Positions 20,593 to 30,494 of a stretch of DNA of 64,000 nucleotides are shown one piece after another (within the stretch, counting starts at the first letter, position 1; every line of letters begins with the position of its first letter). The notes beneath the pieces are model-generated. The model was not told the origin of the DNA. It did no database searches and was given only the letters and a program-made list of their open reading frames with translations. The translations under genes and the position numbers were made by a program. The DNA lies in the NCBI RefSeq assembly GCF_900215485.1, contig NZ_OCMZ01000002.1, positions 868,001 to 932,000 of the forward strand, read 5' to 3'. This stretch comes from Nitrosovibrio sp. Nv4. GTDB lineage: Bacteria > Pseudomonadota > Gammaproteobacteria > Burkholderiales > Nitrosomonadaceae.

Positions 20593-21654
20593 TCATATGT
20601 TCGCCAGAATCGCGTCGCCCATTGCCACAGTGCCGATCTTTTTGGTTCCCGGCTCGTAAATGTCCGGGGTTCGATATCCGCTAGCCAGCACTTTTTTTAC
20701 CGCACTCTCGATGCGGCATGCTCCCGCTTCCTCATCGAACGTATAGCGCAGCATCATCGCCGCTGACAATATTGTTGCCAGGGGGTTTGCCACGTCCTTG
20801 CCAGCGATGTCGGGCGCGGACCCGTGGATAGGCTCATAAAGGCCCTTGTTCCGATCATCCAGCGATGCCGATGGCAACATCCCGATTGAGCCGGTGAGCA
20901 TGGAAGCCTCATCCGACAAAATATCGCCGAACATGTTACCTGTCACCACCACGTCGAATTGCCTGGGGTTGCGTACCAATTGCATGGCGGCATTATCCAC
21001 CAGCATGTGCGACAGCTCCACGTCCGGATAGTCTTTCGCTGTCTCAGTCACTACGTCGCGCCACAATTGCGTGCATTCGAGCACATTCATTTTATCCACC
21101 GAGCAAAGCCTGCGATTACGTTTGCGCGCGGCCTTAAAAGCCACTCTGGCAATTCTGCGAATCTCGGCTTCGCTATAAATCATCGTATTGTAACCAACAC
21201 GTTGCCCACGCCGCTGTTCAATACCCCGCGGTTCGCCGAAATAGATATCACCGGTCAACTCGCGAACAATGAGAATATCCAGTCCCATCACGACTTCTGG
21301 CTTTAGCGTCGACGCATTGGCGAGTTCAGGATAAAGTACCGCCGGACGAAGATTGGCAAACAAGTTCAGCGTTTTGCGTATACTGAGGAGACCTTGCTCC
21401 GGTCGTTGTTCGCGCGGCAGGGTGTCATATTGCGGACCCCCTACAGCGCCCAGCATCACAGCGTCCGCATCCGTGACAAGCCTGCGTGTCGCCTCTGGAA
21501 ATGGTTCGCCAGCTGCGTCTACCGCACATCCGCCTAATAACCCCGGTTCCAGTTCAAACTTTAACCCGTCACTTCGCAGCGCTTCCAGAACTCGAACCGC
21601 CTGAGCGACAATTTCCGGGCCGATACCGTCTCCGGCCAGGATCGCTATTTTCAT
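20593..21654 (-). CDS. leuB: 3-isopropylmalate dehydrogenase
   Basis: A 353-residue NAD enzyme oxidising and decarboxylating 3-isopropylmalate in leucine synthesis. The N-terminus [16 protein letters not shown] and the NAD/metal site segment [24 protein letters not shown], with [15 protein letters not shown], are characteristic. It follows leuD by 28 bp and precedes asd, part of leuC-leuD-leuB-asd. Confidence 0.97.
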   Translation of the reverse strand: MKIAILAGDGIGPEIVAQAVRVLEALRSDGLKFELEPGLLGGCAVDAAGEPFPEATRRLVTDADAVMLGAVGGPQYDTLPREQRPEQGLLSIRKTLNLFANLRPAVLYPELANASTLKPEVVMGLDILIVRELTGDIYFGEPRGIEQRRGQRVGYNTMIYSEAEIRRIARVAFKAARKRNRRLCSVDKMNVLECTQLWRDVVTETAKDYPDVELSHMLVDNAAMQLVRNPRQFDVVVTGNMFGDILSDEASMLTGSIGMLPSASLDDRNKGLYEPIHGSAPDIAGKDVANPLATILSAAMMLRYTFDEEAGACRIESAVKKVLASGYRTPDIYEPGTKKIGTVAMGDAILANI

Positions 21655-21682
21655 AAAATCCTTTTAGGCCGGTGACAATGCT

Positions 21683-22321
21683 TCATGCAAACAGCCATGG
21701 CTGGGCTGCACGACGCTTTTCCTCGAATGCCTTGATTTTGTCCGCATGCTGCAACGTCAGTCCAATTTCATCCAGACCATTCAATAAACTATGTTTGCGG
21801 AATGGATCGATATCGAACAGGAAAGATTCATCGCCGGGCGTCGCCACAGACTGATCCTGCAAATTGACCAATAACCGATAGCCTTCCGTTGCTTCTACCT
21901 CGCGGAAAAGCTGATCGACGTTACTTGCGTCGAGCACAATGGGAAGCAGACCGATCTTGAAGCAATTGTTGAAAAAAATGTCGGCAAAACTCGGTGCAAT
22001 AATTACTTGAAAGCCATAATCCTGAAGCGCCCAGGGCGCGTGTTCGCGGCTCGAACCACAGCCGAAATTTGCGCGGGCAAGCAATACTTGCGCGCCACGA
22101 TATCGCGGCAGGTTGAGTATGAAATCCGGGTTGATCTTACGTCGGGTTGCGTCCATGCCAGGCTCGCCATGGTCCAGATAACGCCACTCATCGAACAGAT
22201 TCTGTCCGAAACCGGATCGTTTGATGGATTTCAGAAACTGCTTGGGAATGATGGCGTCGGTATCCACATTGGCGCGATCGAGCGGCGCCACCAATCCGTC
22301 GCAGAAATCAAATTTTTTCAC
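21683..22321 (-). CDS. leuD: 3-isopropylmalate dehydratase small subunit
   Basis: A 212-residue swivel-domain subunit of isopropylmalate isomerase. The N-terminal [15 protein letters not shown] and the loop [14 protein letters not shown] are the family signatures. It works with LeuC, from which it is separated by a small entericidin-like gene rather than lying directly adjacent. 28 bp before leuB. Confidence 0.97.
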   Translation of the reverse strand: MKKFDFCDGLVAPLDRANVDTDAIIPKQFLKSIKRSGFGQNLFDEWRYLDHGEPGMDATRRKINPDFILNLPRYRGAQVLLARANFGCGSSREHAPWALQDYGFQVIIAPSFADIFFNNCFKIGLLPIVLDASNVDQLFREVEATEGYRLLVNLQDQSVATPGDESFLFDIDPFRKHSLLNGLDEIGLTLQHADKIKAFEEKRRAAQPWLFA

Positions 22322-22339
22322 TCGTTAATTAATCGGTAC

Positions 22340-22468
22340 CTATTTTGCCTGTTTCTCCAACGCTTCACCGCCACTCTGAACATCCTTGCCCAAGCCCTGC
22401 ATGGTATTACAGGCGGACAAACCAAAAGCAGCAATGAAGGCAATCGTTATCGTCAGCATTCTCATCAT
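22340..22468 (-). CDS. Entericidin-family small lipoprotein
   Basis: A 42-residue product, too short for ordinary gene calling. It has a lipoprotein signal peptide (MMRMLTITIAFIAAFGLSAC) with the lipobox LSAC and lipidated Cys20, then the entericidin core NTMQGLGKDVQSGG with a short Lys/Glu-rich end. An AAGGGGA ribosome site lies just before the first ATG at 22468; the next codon is also ATG. Entericidins A/B are small envelope lipoproteins described as a bacteriolysis toxin/antidote pair in E. coli; single copies with unknown role are common in betaproteobacteria. It is placed between leuC and leuD on the same strand, 52 bp after leuC and 18 bp before leuD. Confidence 0.9.
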   Translation of the reverse strand: MMRMLTITIAFIAAFGLSACNTMQGLGKDVQSGGEALEKQAK

Positions 22469-22520
22469 AATCCCCTTTTGTAGTAAAAAAATACAACTCA
22501 TTTTTTGTTGCACTCAAATT

Positions 22521-23930
22521 CTAATATATTTCCCTTATATCCACAAAATGTCCCGCCACCGCAGCCGCTGCAGCCATTGCCGGGCTCACGAGATGAGTGC
22601 GGCCGCCGGGACCCTGCCTGCCTTCAAAGTTACGGTTGGAAGTGGACGCGCAACGTTCCCCCGACTCAAGCCGGTCATCATTCATCGCAAGACACATCGA
22701 ACAACCCGGTTCACGCCATTCGAATCCTGCATCACGAAATATCTTGTCAAGCCCCTCCTGCTCCGCCTGGTACTTGACCAAACCGGAACCCGGCACGACC
22801 ATCGCCAGTTTGATGTTGGCGGCAATATGTCGGCCTTTGACCACTTCCGCCGCCGTCCGCAAGTCTTCTATGCGCGCATTTGTGCAGGAACCGATGAATA
22901 TCTTGTCCGGCCGAATTTCGCTGATCGGCGTATTAGGAGCCAGTCCCATATACTTCAAAGCACGCTCCATATCATGACGCTTCACGATATCGGTAATCTG
23001 CGATGGATCGGGCACCCTTCCGTCAATGGTCGTTACCATTTCCGGAGATGTTCCCCAGGTTACCTGCGGCTTGACCTTCGCCGCATCCAGGGACAGGGTC
23101 TTGTCGAAGCTCGCACCCTCATCGCTTTTCAACGTGCGCCAGTAAGCAACCGCTTTTTCCCACAAATCACCTTTTGGTGCAAAAGGGCGTCCGCGGAGAT
23201 ATTCAACAGTGGTATCGTCCACCGCTACCATGCCGGCGCGCGCACCGGCCTCGATAGCCATATTGCAGAGCGTCATGCGTCCTTCCATGGAAAGCGCCCG
23301 TATGGCACTACCGGCGAATTCAATAGCGTAGCCTGTGCCTCCGGCCGTACCAATCTCACCAATGATGGCGAGCGCGATGTCCTTGGCAGTGAGGCCATGA
23401 CCAAGTTCGCCCTCGACCGCAACCTGCATCGTTTTTGCTCTTTTCATCAATAGACACTGTGTCGCGAGCACATGCTCCACTTCCGATGTGCCTATACCAA
23501 AAGCAAGACAGGCGAACGCACCATGGGTGCTGGTATGCGAATCACCGCAGACCACTGTCATGCCTGGCAAGGTAGCGCCCTGCTCCGGGCCGATTACGTG
23601 GACAATGCCTTGGCGCAGGTCGTTCATCCTGAACTCGGTAATACCCAATTCCTCGCAATTCTGGTCTAGCGTCTCCACCTGGAGTCGCGAAGTCGGATCG
23701 CTGATGCCATGGTCGCGCCGGGTAGTGGGCACGTTGTGGTCCGCCACGGCCAGAATGGAATTCAGCCGCCAAGGCTTGCGGCCGGCCAGCTTCAACCCTT
23801 CGAATGCCTGCGGGCTGGTAACTTCGTGCACCAGATGGCGATCGATATAGAGCAGCGTCATGCCATCCGGTTTGTCGGATTCTTCATGAACCACATGACT
23901 TTGCCAGAGTTTGTCGTATAACGTTTGCAT
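22521..23930 (-). CDS. leuC: 3-isopropylmalate dehydratase large subunit
   Basis: A 469-residue aconitase-family iron-sulfur subunit. The three 4Fe-4S cysteines are in [13 protein letters not shown] and [12 protein letters not shown]. The start ATG at 23930 ([14 protein letters not shown]) matches the family; the extension to 24008 is Ser/Asn-rich and not conserved. It begins the leu block; a promoter is expected between here and the MFS gene at 24042, but none was proven. An antisense frame of 355 codons over this gene is a shadow. Confidence 0.97.
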   Translation of the reverse strand: MQTLYDKLWQSHVVHEESDKPDGMTLLYIDRHLVHEVTSPQAFEGLKLAGRKPWRLNSILAVADHNVPTTRRDHGISDPTSRLQVETLDQNCEELGITEFRMNDLRQGIVHVIGPEQGATLPGMTVVCGDSHTSTHGAFACLAFGIGTSEVEHVLATQCLLMKRAKTMQVAVEGELGHGLTAKDIALAIIGEIGTAGGTGYAIEFAGSAIRALSMEGRMTLCNMAIEAGARAGMVAVDDTTVEYLRGRPFAPKGDLWEKAVAYWRTLKSDEGASFDKTLSLDAAKVKPQVTWGTSPEMVTTIDGRVPDPSQITDIVKRHDMERALKYMGLAPNTPISEIRPDKIFIGSCTNARIEDLRTAAEVVKGRHIAANIKLAMVVPGSGLVKYQAEQEGLDKIFRDAGFEWREPGCSMCLAMNDDRLESGERCASTSNRNFEGRQGPGGRTHLVSPAMAAAAAVAGHFVDIREIY

Positions 23931-24041
23931 ATTGCTGAACTCGGATTTATTCGAACTTGAACTTGAATTCCTTATGGAATTTGAAATTATCCCATAACGG
24001 AACATCAAGAGACAGCGAGAACGGCACTATCCTCGTCCTTG

Positions 24042-25196
24042 TTACAATTTACGTTGCTCGTCAACGTCCATCTTCCAGATCACCAGCCCCAACCCGACCA
24101 AAACTGCAGCTGCGCTCAGCGTGAACGTCAGACCCGGCCCCAGCCACTCCCAGGCATAGCCGCTGAATATACCCCCAAACGTGCCACCGAGACCAAATGT
24201 AAGACTCGTATAGAGCGCTTGTCCCTTGGCCTGATGGCGTCCGCGAAAAAATTGATGCACCAGCATCATGGCTGTAGCGTGATGGGCTCCATAGGTCGCA
24301 GCGTGAAGTATTTGCGCGAGCAATATTATAATCGGCAAGTCCACTCCCCAGCCGATCATCAAAAAACGAGCTATCGCGCAACTCAAGCTGAAAGTCATAA
24401 TCTGTTTGAGGCGGAATCGGTGCATCAGTTGCGGCATCAGAAAAAATATGCCGATTTCGCAAGCTACGCCTATGGCCCACAGCCAGCCGACCGTACTCTT
24501 ACTGTAACCGTGCTCGACCAGATAAATAGAATAAAAAGTGTAATAAGGACCGTGAGCAAGCGCCATTAACAGGCAGGCTGCAAAAAAAGCCAGCACTTCC
24601 GGCCGCTTGAATATTTGCCGTACGGAGTGCCCGTCGGCAGCGTGAACCACTATTTCGGCTTCGGGAATCTGGCGTGAAAAAAATACGATACCCAGCTTGA
24701 ACCCAAGTACTGCCCATAACAGCGACCCTATATCTGTAGCATCCAGCAAATAGCCGACACCGGTTACCGCGAAAATGAACCCCACTGAACCCCAGACTCG
24801 AATACGTCCATATTTTGTAGTACTCTCACCCAGATAAGAAAGCGTCGTTGCCTCGATCAAAGGCAACGATGCGCTCCAGAAGAAACTCATCAGCACCATG
24901 ATCGCGAATATCCAGGCAAACGACTCGCCAAAGAAAAAACCGCAATAACTTATCAATCCAGTAATTGCCGCCCATCGCACGATCAGCAGGGGTTTACCAG
25001 TGTGATCGGCAAGCCAGCCCCACGCAGCCGGCGCAAAAATACGCGTTACATGGAGCAACGACATCAGTACGCCGATCTGAAAGGCGCCGAACGAAAGGGA
25101 TTTGAGGTAAAGGCTCCAGTAAGGAGCAAAGGCACCGATAAAAGCGAAATGGAAGAAATAAAAGCCGGAAAGACGCCAGTAGGGAATAGGATGCAT
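24042..25196 (-). CDS. MFS transporter, HcaT/PPP-like
   Basis: A 384-residue polytopic membrane protein with about twelve hydrophobic segments, starting MHPIPYWRLSGFYFFHFAFIG. The MFS loop motif between helices 2 and 3 is recognisable (WGWLADHTGKP), and the N-terminus with APYWSLYLKSLSF resembles MFS_1-like proteins of the HcaT (3-phenylpropionate) and NupG/LacY neighbourhood. The substrate is unknown and the HcaT name should not be read as function. It lies upstream of leuC on the same strand with 111 bp between; it may be a separate unit. Confidence 0.85.
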   Translation of the reverse strand: MHPIPYWRLSGFYFFHFAFIGAFAPYWSLYLKSLSFGAFQIGVLMSLLHVTRIFAPAAWGWLADHTGKPLLIVRWAAITGLISYCGFFFGESFAWIFAIMVLMSFFWSASLPLIEATTLSYLGESTTKYGRIRVWGSVGFIFAVTGVGYLLDATDIGSLLWAVLGFKLGIVFFSRQIPEAEIVVHAADGHSVRQIFKRPEVLAFFAACLLMALAHGPYYTFYSIYLVEHGYSKSTVGWLWAIGVACEIGIFFLMPQLMHRFRLKQIMTFSLSCAIARFLMIGWGVDLPIIILLAQILHAATYGAHHATAMMLVHQFFRGRHQAKGQALYTSLTFGLGGTFGGIFSGYAWEWLGPGLTFTLSAAAVLVGLGLVIWKMDVDEQRKL

Positions 25197-25678
25197 CAGG
25201 CTAATTCTAACAGGCTACTGAACAACAGCCAGGCTACCACGATCAACAGCTGACGAAAGAGGCAACGTTTCTCAGTCAAATCCAACGCCCATCCACTAAC
25301 CCAACGCTGGTACGGAACCACACACCTTCAGTAGGCAGACGGGCTGCGGAAACTCATCCATTACCAGGTTACGGGCATGAATCCAAATTTGCCTTCAACG
25401 AAACGTTATGAGCGCTGGCACGAAAAACGCAACCCTTCATCAAGAGATCGATACTGCAATCCTTGATGCAAACATCAATATTACCGTTTGGCAGATCGAG
25501 AGAGGTGTTCCTTTGGGAAGCGCGACGATTCGCCGGTATATAATGAGGTGCCGCTTCATTAATAGAACAGCGGAACGACTGAAGATGAGCAATTGAGGTT
25601 ATGCCAGATTGTTAACGCAACCAAGTATTGCAACGAGGCACGGTGGTCATTTGATTTTTAAATCGGTTGGTCTGTGGC
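25197..25678. other. Spacer between divergent MFS and helicase genes
   Basis: Nearly 480 bp between divergent genes, so it must hold promoters for both. A 62-codon frame at 25408-25596 has no ribosome site and no recognisable family and was not called. No repeat or operator stood out; an SOS-type CTG-N10-CAG box was looked for and not convincingly found. Confidence 0.4.
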
Positions 25679-28078
25679 ATGCAGCTGGCAAAGGGTAGGC
25701 CAGGGTTTACCGGGATTGGGCCAGAACGTCCAACAAAATATACGGTATCCGTTCGTGCTTTATGCGAGTTCGCTGCCAAACAGGGCGATCTCGATCTGCG
25801 CTTCACCCCTGCGCCCTCGGCGCAAGAAGGCATCATCGGCCATCGGATCGTTGCATCGCGCCGTCCGGACGGTTACCAGACGGAAGTAAGCCTGACCGGC
25901 GAATATAAACACTTGCTCATTCGTGGCCGGGCCGACGGCTTCGATCCAGCCCAGAATCAGGTCGAAGAGATCAAAACATTCAGGGGCAACCTCGGCATCC
26001 TGCCCGAAAATCATCGTCAGCTACACTGGGCGCAGGTCAGAATTTACGGATGGCTGCTCTGCCAGAAACTGGAATTGTCGAAGATTCGCCTGGCACTCGT
26101 GTATTTTGATATTGTCAACCAGAAGGAAATCCTGCTCAGCGAGACCCAGGATGCTTATTCGCTCAAGCAGTACTTCGAAAACCAGTGCGAATACTTTCTG
26201 CATTGGGCCAAACAGGAACTGACTCACCGCACGACCCGTGACCAGGCATTAAACGCACTGCGCTTCCCACATGCGTCGTTTCGCCAAGGCCAGCGAGACT
26301 TGGCTGAAGCCGTTTACAAGACCACCACTGCTGGCCGCTGCCTGATCGCCCAGGCACCCACCGGAATAGGCAAGACAATCGGCACCATATTCCCTCTCCT
26401 GAAAGCCTGCCCCAGGCAAAAACTGGACAAGGTTTTTTACCTGACAGCAAAAACGTCGGGCCGCAAACTTGCGCTCGACACACTCGCCTTGCTCAAAAAT
26501 AATGACCCGGCATTACCTCTGCGAGTGCTCGAACTGATAGCACGGGACAAAGTATGTGAGCATCCGGACAAGGCATGTCACGGGGACTCATGTCCACTTG
26601 CGAGCGGGTTTTATGATCGTTTGCCGCACGCACGAAGCGCAGCACTGGCGGTCGATGCGAAGGGCGAGGCGGGCGAGACCGGCAGGGCGCTGCTGAACAA
26701 GGATTCCCTGCGCGCCGTCGCTCGGCAACACCAGGTTTGTCCTTATTATCTCAGCCAGGATTTAGTCCAGTGGTGTGATGTGATCGTGGGCGACTACAAC
26801 CATTACTTCGACCGGAGCGCAATGCTGTACGGATTAACGATGTTAAACCAATGGGATGTCAGTATTCTGGTGGACGAGGCGCACAATCTGCTGAAGCGTG
26901 CACAGATGATGTATACGGCAGAGCTGGATCAGGCAGCTTTCAACGCAGCACGAAGATCGGCACCGGTGACGCTCAAGAGGGCCCTTGACCGCGTCAACCG
27001 CTGCTGGAATGAATTGTACAAGGGTCAGGAGCATGTTTACCAGGTTCACCCAGTCGTACCGGACAATTTCGTAACGGCATTAGAGCGAGCACTCGCCGCG
27101 ATCACGGATTTTATGACCGATAATCCGACCGGCGTAAACGGGGAACTGCAACGCTTCTACTTCGATGCATTGCACTTCTCCCGAATGGCTGAGCTTTTTG
27201 ATGAGCACTCGCTGTTCGATTTAACGAAGATAATCAGGAATCCCAAAAGGAATGCCAGGAAAGGCGTCTCGAAAAATGCCCGGGCAAGCGTTGTGCTTTG
27301 TCTCAGAAATATTATCCCGGCGGCGTTTCTAGCACAGCGTTTTGCATCCGCTCAGTCGACTGTGCTATTTTCGGCCACAATGACACCATGGCATTTCTAC
27401 AGTGACACCTTGGGTCTGCCTGAGGACACCGCATGGATCGATGTACAGTCGCCGTTCAAAGCCGAGCAATTGTCGATACAACTCGTCTGCGATATTTCTA
27501 CGCGTTATCAACACCGTGAGCATTCCGTTTCGCCTATTGTCGATCTGATAATCCGGCAATACAAAACGAAGCCCGGAAATTATCTGGCATTCTTCAGCAG
27601 CTTCGACTATCTGCGAAAGGTTACTCTCATGTTTAGAGCGAGATATCCGGAAATTCCGGTCTGGGAGCAAACACCCCGAATGGGAGAGGTTGAGCGGGAC
27701 GAATTTCTGGCACGATTCACTACCGAGGGCCAAGGCATCGGATTTGCCGTGCTGGGCGGATCCTTTGCCGAAGGCATTGATCTTCCCGGCAGTCGCCTCA
27801 CGGGCGCATTTATCGCAACACTCGGGCTACCGCAGATCAATCCTGTCAACGAGCAAGTCAGGCAACGTATGAGCACAAGGTTCAATGCCGGCTATGACTA
27901 TACCTATCTCTTTCCGGGCATACAAAAGGTGGTGCAAGCTGCAGGTCGTGTCATTCGCACACAACTTGATCAGGGCATTGTCTACCTTATCGATGACAGG
28001 TTTACACGGCTTGAAGTGCTTCGTCTATTACCAGGCTGGTGGAAAGTTGAGCGATATAAAACAAGAGAGGCAAGATAA
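25679..28078 (+). CDS. DinG/Rad3-type helicase fused to PD-(D/E)XK nuclease domain
   Basis: A 799-residue protein. The N-terminal region (about residues 1-190) carries a RecB/Cas4-like nuclease pattern: GRADGFD, VEEIKTFRG (the E-x-K) and the helical QLHWAQVRIYGWLL. The rest is a superfamily 2 helicase of the XPD/DinG group: Walker A in QAPTGIGKTIGT, the DEAH box VDEAHNLL, and between them four cysteines (KVCEHPDKACHGDSCP, then QVCPYY) as expected for a 4Fe-4S domain. The C-terminal helicase lobe includes GGSFAEGIDLPG and QAAGRVIRT. Such proteins probably process branched or damaged DNA 5' to 3'. The ATG at 25679 was chosen over a TTG at 25667. It ends in a hairpin terminator. Confidence 0.88.
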   Translation: MQLAKGRPGFTGIGPERPTKYTVSVRALCEFAAKQGDLDLRFTPAPSAQEGIIGHRIVASRRPDGYQTEVSLTGEYKHLLIRGRADGFDPAQNQVEEIKTFRGNLGILPENHRQLHWAQVRIYGWLLCQKLELSKIRLALVYFDIVNQKEILLSETQDAYSLKQYFENQCEYFLHWAKQELTHRTTRDQALNALRFPHASFRQGQRDLAEAVYKTTTAGRCLIAQAPTGIGKTIGTIFPLLKACPRQKLDKVFYLTAKTSGRKLALDTLALLKNNDPALPLRVLELIARDKVCEHPDKACHGDSCPLASGFYDRLPHARSAALAVDAKGEAGETGRALLNKDSLRAVARQHQVCPYYLSQDLVQWCDVIVGDYNHYFDRSAMLYGLTMLNQWDVSILVDEAHNLLKRAQMMYTAELDQAAFNAARRSAPVTLKRALDRVNRCWNELYKGQEHVYQVHPVVPDNFVTALERALAAITDFMTDNPTGVNGELQRFYFDALHFSRMAELFDEHSLFDLTKIIRNPKRNARKGVSKNARASVVLCLRNIIPAAFLAQRFASAQSTVLFSATMTPWHFYSDTLGLPEDTAWIDVQSPFKAEQLSIQLVCDISTRYQHREHSVSPIVDLIIRQYKTKPGNYLAFFSSFDYLRKVTLMFRARYPEIPVWEQTPRMGEVERDEFLARFTTEGQGIGFAVLGGSFAEGIDLPGSRLTGAFIATLGLPQINPVNEQVRQRMSTRFNAGYDYTYLFPGIQKVVQAAGRVIRTQLDQGIVYLIDDRFTRLEVLRLLPGWWKVERYKTREAR

Positions 28079-28093
28079 ACCTGCCTCTCTTTT
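28065..28093 (+). terminator. Rho-independent terminator after the helicase gene
   Basis: Perfect 8-bp inverted repeat GAGAGGCA (28065-28072) and TGCCTCTC (28082-28089) with a 9-base loop, followed by TTTT. The stem includes the stop codon region of the helicase gene. It may also slow transcription of the convergent PRC-barrel gene. Confidence 0.75.
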
Positions 28094-28182
28094 CTGTTAC
28101 AGAAAATCCAGTCCGGCTGATAGCGCTAAAGTTCCGGGCGCTTACCTATGGATATCTTCAGTTTCTGCTGCCTTTAATGCGA

Positions 28183-28722
28183 TCAGTCCAACTCGCGTTT
28201 GACGTGATCGGCGCCAACCGGCGCCACTGGAATGATTCTTTCGTCGTTCCTGTGAGCCGGTGTCGTATAGTCCTTGGTGGACTTCGTGTCCGTGTAGCTT
28301 GTGTCAGTGTATGACTTTGCTCCGTAATAGGAGTGGATCGTGCTCTGCCAGGTCGGATCCGCCATATCGGGCCAGTCATCCTTATCGAACCCAGGTGCGG
28401 ATTCAAGGCGCTCCTTATCCACGTTGAGGATGAAACGCTTGTTTCCCGTGTCCAGCTTGAGCGCGCTCCAGGGCACCGCGAAAAGTTTGTTGGCAATACC
28501 CATAAATCCACCGAATGACAATACGGCGTAGGCAATTTTGCCATTGTTCATGTCCAGCATGATTTCCTTGATGTCGCCAAGGTCCTCATCCTTTTGATTG
28601 TAAACATCCTCTCCAATGAGTGTGTCAGCGCCCATCAGCCGAGGTCCAGGTCCCTTTTCATCATAGCTTTTGTACATATCGCTTTTGTACATGCCGTAGG
28701 TATCACGATCTTCGTAGCTCAT
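28183..28722 (-). CDS. PRC-barrel domain protein
   Basis: A 179-residue hydrophilic protein. An N-terminal Tyr/Asp-rich stretch with the repeat MYKSDMYKSYDEKG is followed by a PRC-barrel (about residues 30-105: LIGEDVYNQKDEDLGDIKEIMLD, NGKIAYAVLSFGGFMG, FAVPWSALKLD) and an acidic tail with TDTSYTDTKSTKD repeats. PRC-barrels occur in photosynthetic reaction-centre H subunits and RimM; stand-alone ones like this are common in soil and aquatic proteobacteria and are often stress-associated. The ATG at 28722 has a CAGGAGA ribosome site and excludes the longer frame to 28803. Convergent with the helicase gene. Confidence 0.85.
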   Translation of the reverse strand: MSYEDRDTYGMYKSDMYKSYDEKGPGPRLMGADTLIGEDVYNQKDEDLGDIKEIMLDMNNGKIAYAVLSFGGFMGIANKLFAVPWSALKLDTGNKRFILNVDKERLESAPGFDKDDWPDMADPTWQSTIHSYYGAKSYTDTSYTDTKSTKDYTTPAHRNDERIIPVAPVGADHVKRELD

Positions 28723-29165
28723 GGTTATCTCCTGTGAAAGTAGTTGAATTATAGGCTTTGTTTGACGCCCGATGGATTCTATACCTGGCCGCTTCGATTC
28801 CATTTCCGAAGTGCTTCAGACGTCTACAGAATGCTTGAATCATGAAAACGGGTCAGTGCGGTAACGTACAAAGAGCTCTTTTTTCAATCACCAAATATTA
28901 TCGGCGACGACCAGCCAGCGACGACCGGAATCCGGCGCCATTTGATTGCCGTATGTCTGACAGCGCACAGAGCATCCACTCACGTCTATGGAAAATCCAT
29001 GGTAAGAATAGTGCTTATTGGCTAATTGGCTAATTGGCTAATTAGGCAAATCTTTAACTCAAGCGAACGATTCATGCGACATGGCCGTCAAGAAACAGTT
29101 TGCCATCGACTATTGGAACTGGTTTCGCAACCCGTAGCCGTGAAGAACTCACAGACGAGATAATC
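28723..29165. other. Spacer between divergent PRC-barrel gene and egtB
   Basis: About 440 bp with no gene supported. It holds the promoter regions of both flanking genes and, at 29018-29041, three tandem TTGGCTAA octamers. The plus-strand frame in front of egtB is open from a TTG at 29100 but the extension has no family-like sequence. Confidence 0.4.
29018..29041 (+). repeat. Tandem octamer TTGGCTAA x3
   Basis: Three exact copies of TTGGCTAA, with a degenerate fourth (ttaggcaa) to 29049, located 117-148 bp before the egtB start. Could be a slippage product or binding sites; nothing decides between these. Confidence 0.8.
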
Positions 29166-30494
29166 ATGCCCGGAACTTCCAATCCACATATCGAATCTTC
29201 GTTGGCGCATAAGTGCGTGGAGCAATACGATGAAGTGCGCAATCAAACCTTGAAGCTGGTCGAAACGCTCACGCCGGATGATCAGATGGTGCAATCCATG
29301 GCGGATGCGAGCCCGACAAAGTGGCACATCGCGCATACAACCTGGTTTTTTGAAGCATTTATCCTCATACCACACGTGCGTGACTATGTGCCTTTCGATG
29401 CGCGCTTCAGCTTCCTGTTCAATTCGTACTACAAGCGGCTCGGAGGTCATCCCCATCGCACCATACGGGGAACGCTTTCCCGCCCTACCCTCGATCAGGT
29501 TCGCCTTTATCGTACGCATGTCGATTACCACATTCATGAACTACTCAATCGCGGTGCTTCAGCCGAAGTTTTGCGATTGCTGGAACTAGGGATGAACCAT
29601 GAGCAGCAACATCAGGAGTTAATCGTTACCGACATCAAGCACGCATTCTGGACCAATCCATTGCGTCCCCCTTACCAGCCCAGCCAGTCCCGCCAGATTC
29701 GTGTTGTTGAAGCTCCTGCTGAGCCGCCGTTGACCTGGTGTTGTTTCGACGATGGTATTTATGAGGTAGGGCATGAAATGGGGGGCTTTGCGTTTGATAA
29801 CGAGTTGCCGCGGCATTACACCTATATAAACCCGTTCTGTATCGCCTCCCGGCTTGTTACGAATAAAGAATATCTGGCATTCATGGCCGACGACGGTTAT
29901 AGACGCCCGGAACTTTGGCTCTCCGACGCCTGGGATCATCTTTGCGAGCATGGATGGATAGCACCGCTCTACTGGGAACAAGCGGGGGATGACTGGGCTC
30001 AGTTTACTTGCCGAGGCATGCAGCCGTTAAACCCTAACGAACCGGTATGCCACGTCAGCTTCTACGAAGCCGATGCCTTCGCCCGATGGGCAGGCGCGCG
30101 GCTCCCCACGGAGTTCGAATGGGAGGTTGCCGCCGATGCGACTAAAAACGCAGGCAGGATATCAGGAAATCTGCTGGAGAGCGAAACATACCATCCGCGA
30201 CCGCTCCATCCGGCGGAGTCGCAAGAGACGGACTTGCAACAGATCTTCGGGGACACGTGGGAGTGGACCGCGAGCCCCTACTCCGCATATCCAGGTTATT
30301 GCGCACCATCAGGCGCCGAAGGGGAATATAACGGCAAATTCATGTGTAACCAGATGGTGTTACGCGGCGGGTCATGCGTCACGCCCGAATCACACATACG
30401 TAAATCTTACCGTAATTTTTTTCTTCCCCAGATGCGCTGGCAGTTCGCCGGCATAAGATTGGCTCACGATCGGGTGGCTCATGATCAGATCTGA
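29166..30494 (+). CDS. egtB: Ergothioneine biosynthesis sulfoxide synthase EgtB
   Basis: A 442-residue non-heme iron enzyme that joins trimethylhistidine (hercynine) to a thiol donor with oxygen. The N-terminal DinB-like domain has the iron ligands: His in WHIAHTTWF and the HxxxH of NHEQQHQELIV. The C-terminal formylglycine-generating-enzyme-like (FGE-sulfatase) domain includes EVGHEMGGFAFDNELPRH, RLPTEFEWEVAA and LRGGSCVTP. The ATG at 29166 is preferred to a TTG at 29100 because the extension is not family-like; the ribosome site is modest. It overlaps egtD by 14 bp. No EgtA (gamma-glutamyl-cysteine ligase) or EgtE gene is adjacent, so the thiol donor (cysteine or gamma-glutamylcysteine) is open. 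Confidence 0.93.
   Translation: MPGTSNPHIESSLAHKCVEQYDEVRNQTLKLVETLTPDDQMVQSMADASPTKWHIAHTTWFFEAFILIPHVRDYVPFDARFSFLFNSYYKRLGGHPHRTIRGTLSRPTLDQVRLYRTHVDYHIHELLNRGASAEVLRLLELGMNHEQQHQELIVTDIKHAFWTNPLRPPYQPSQSRQIRVVEAPAEPPLTWCCFDDGIYEVGHEMGGFAFDNELPRHYTYINPFCIASRLVTNKEYLAFMADDGYRRPELWLSDAWDHLCEHGWIAPLYWEQAGDDWAQFTCRGMQPLNPNEPVCHVSFYEADAFARWAGARLPTEFEWEVAADATKNAGRISGNLLESETYHPRPLHPAESQETDLQQIFGDTWEWTASPYSAYPGYCAPSGAEGEYNGKFMCNQMVLRGGSCVTPESHIRKSYRNFFLPQMRWQFAGIRLAHDRVAHDQI

Noticed and set aside
22386-23453. 355-codon plus-strand frame
   Set aside because: Antisense to leuC, whose iron-sulfur motifs are intact; the antisense frame has no family-like sequence.
25408-25596. 62-codon frame before the helicase
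   Set aside because: No ribosome site and no recognisable sequence.
29100-29165. TTG extension of egtB
   Set aside because: Not family-like and no better ribosome site than the ATG at 29166.
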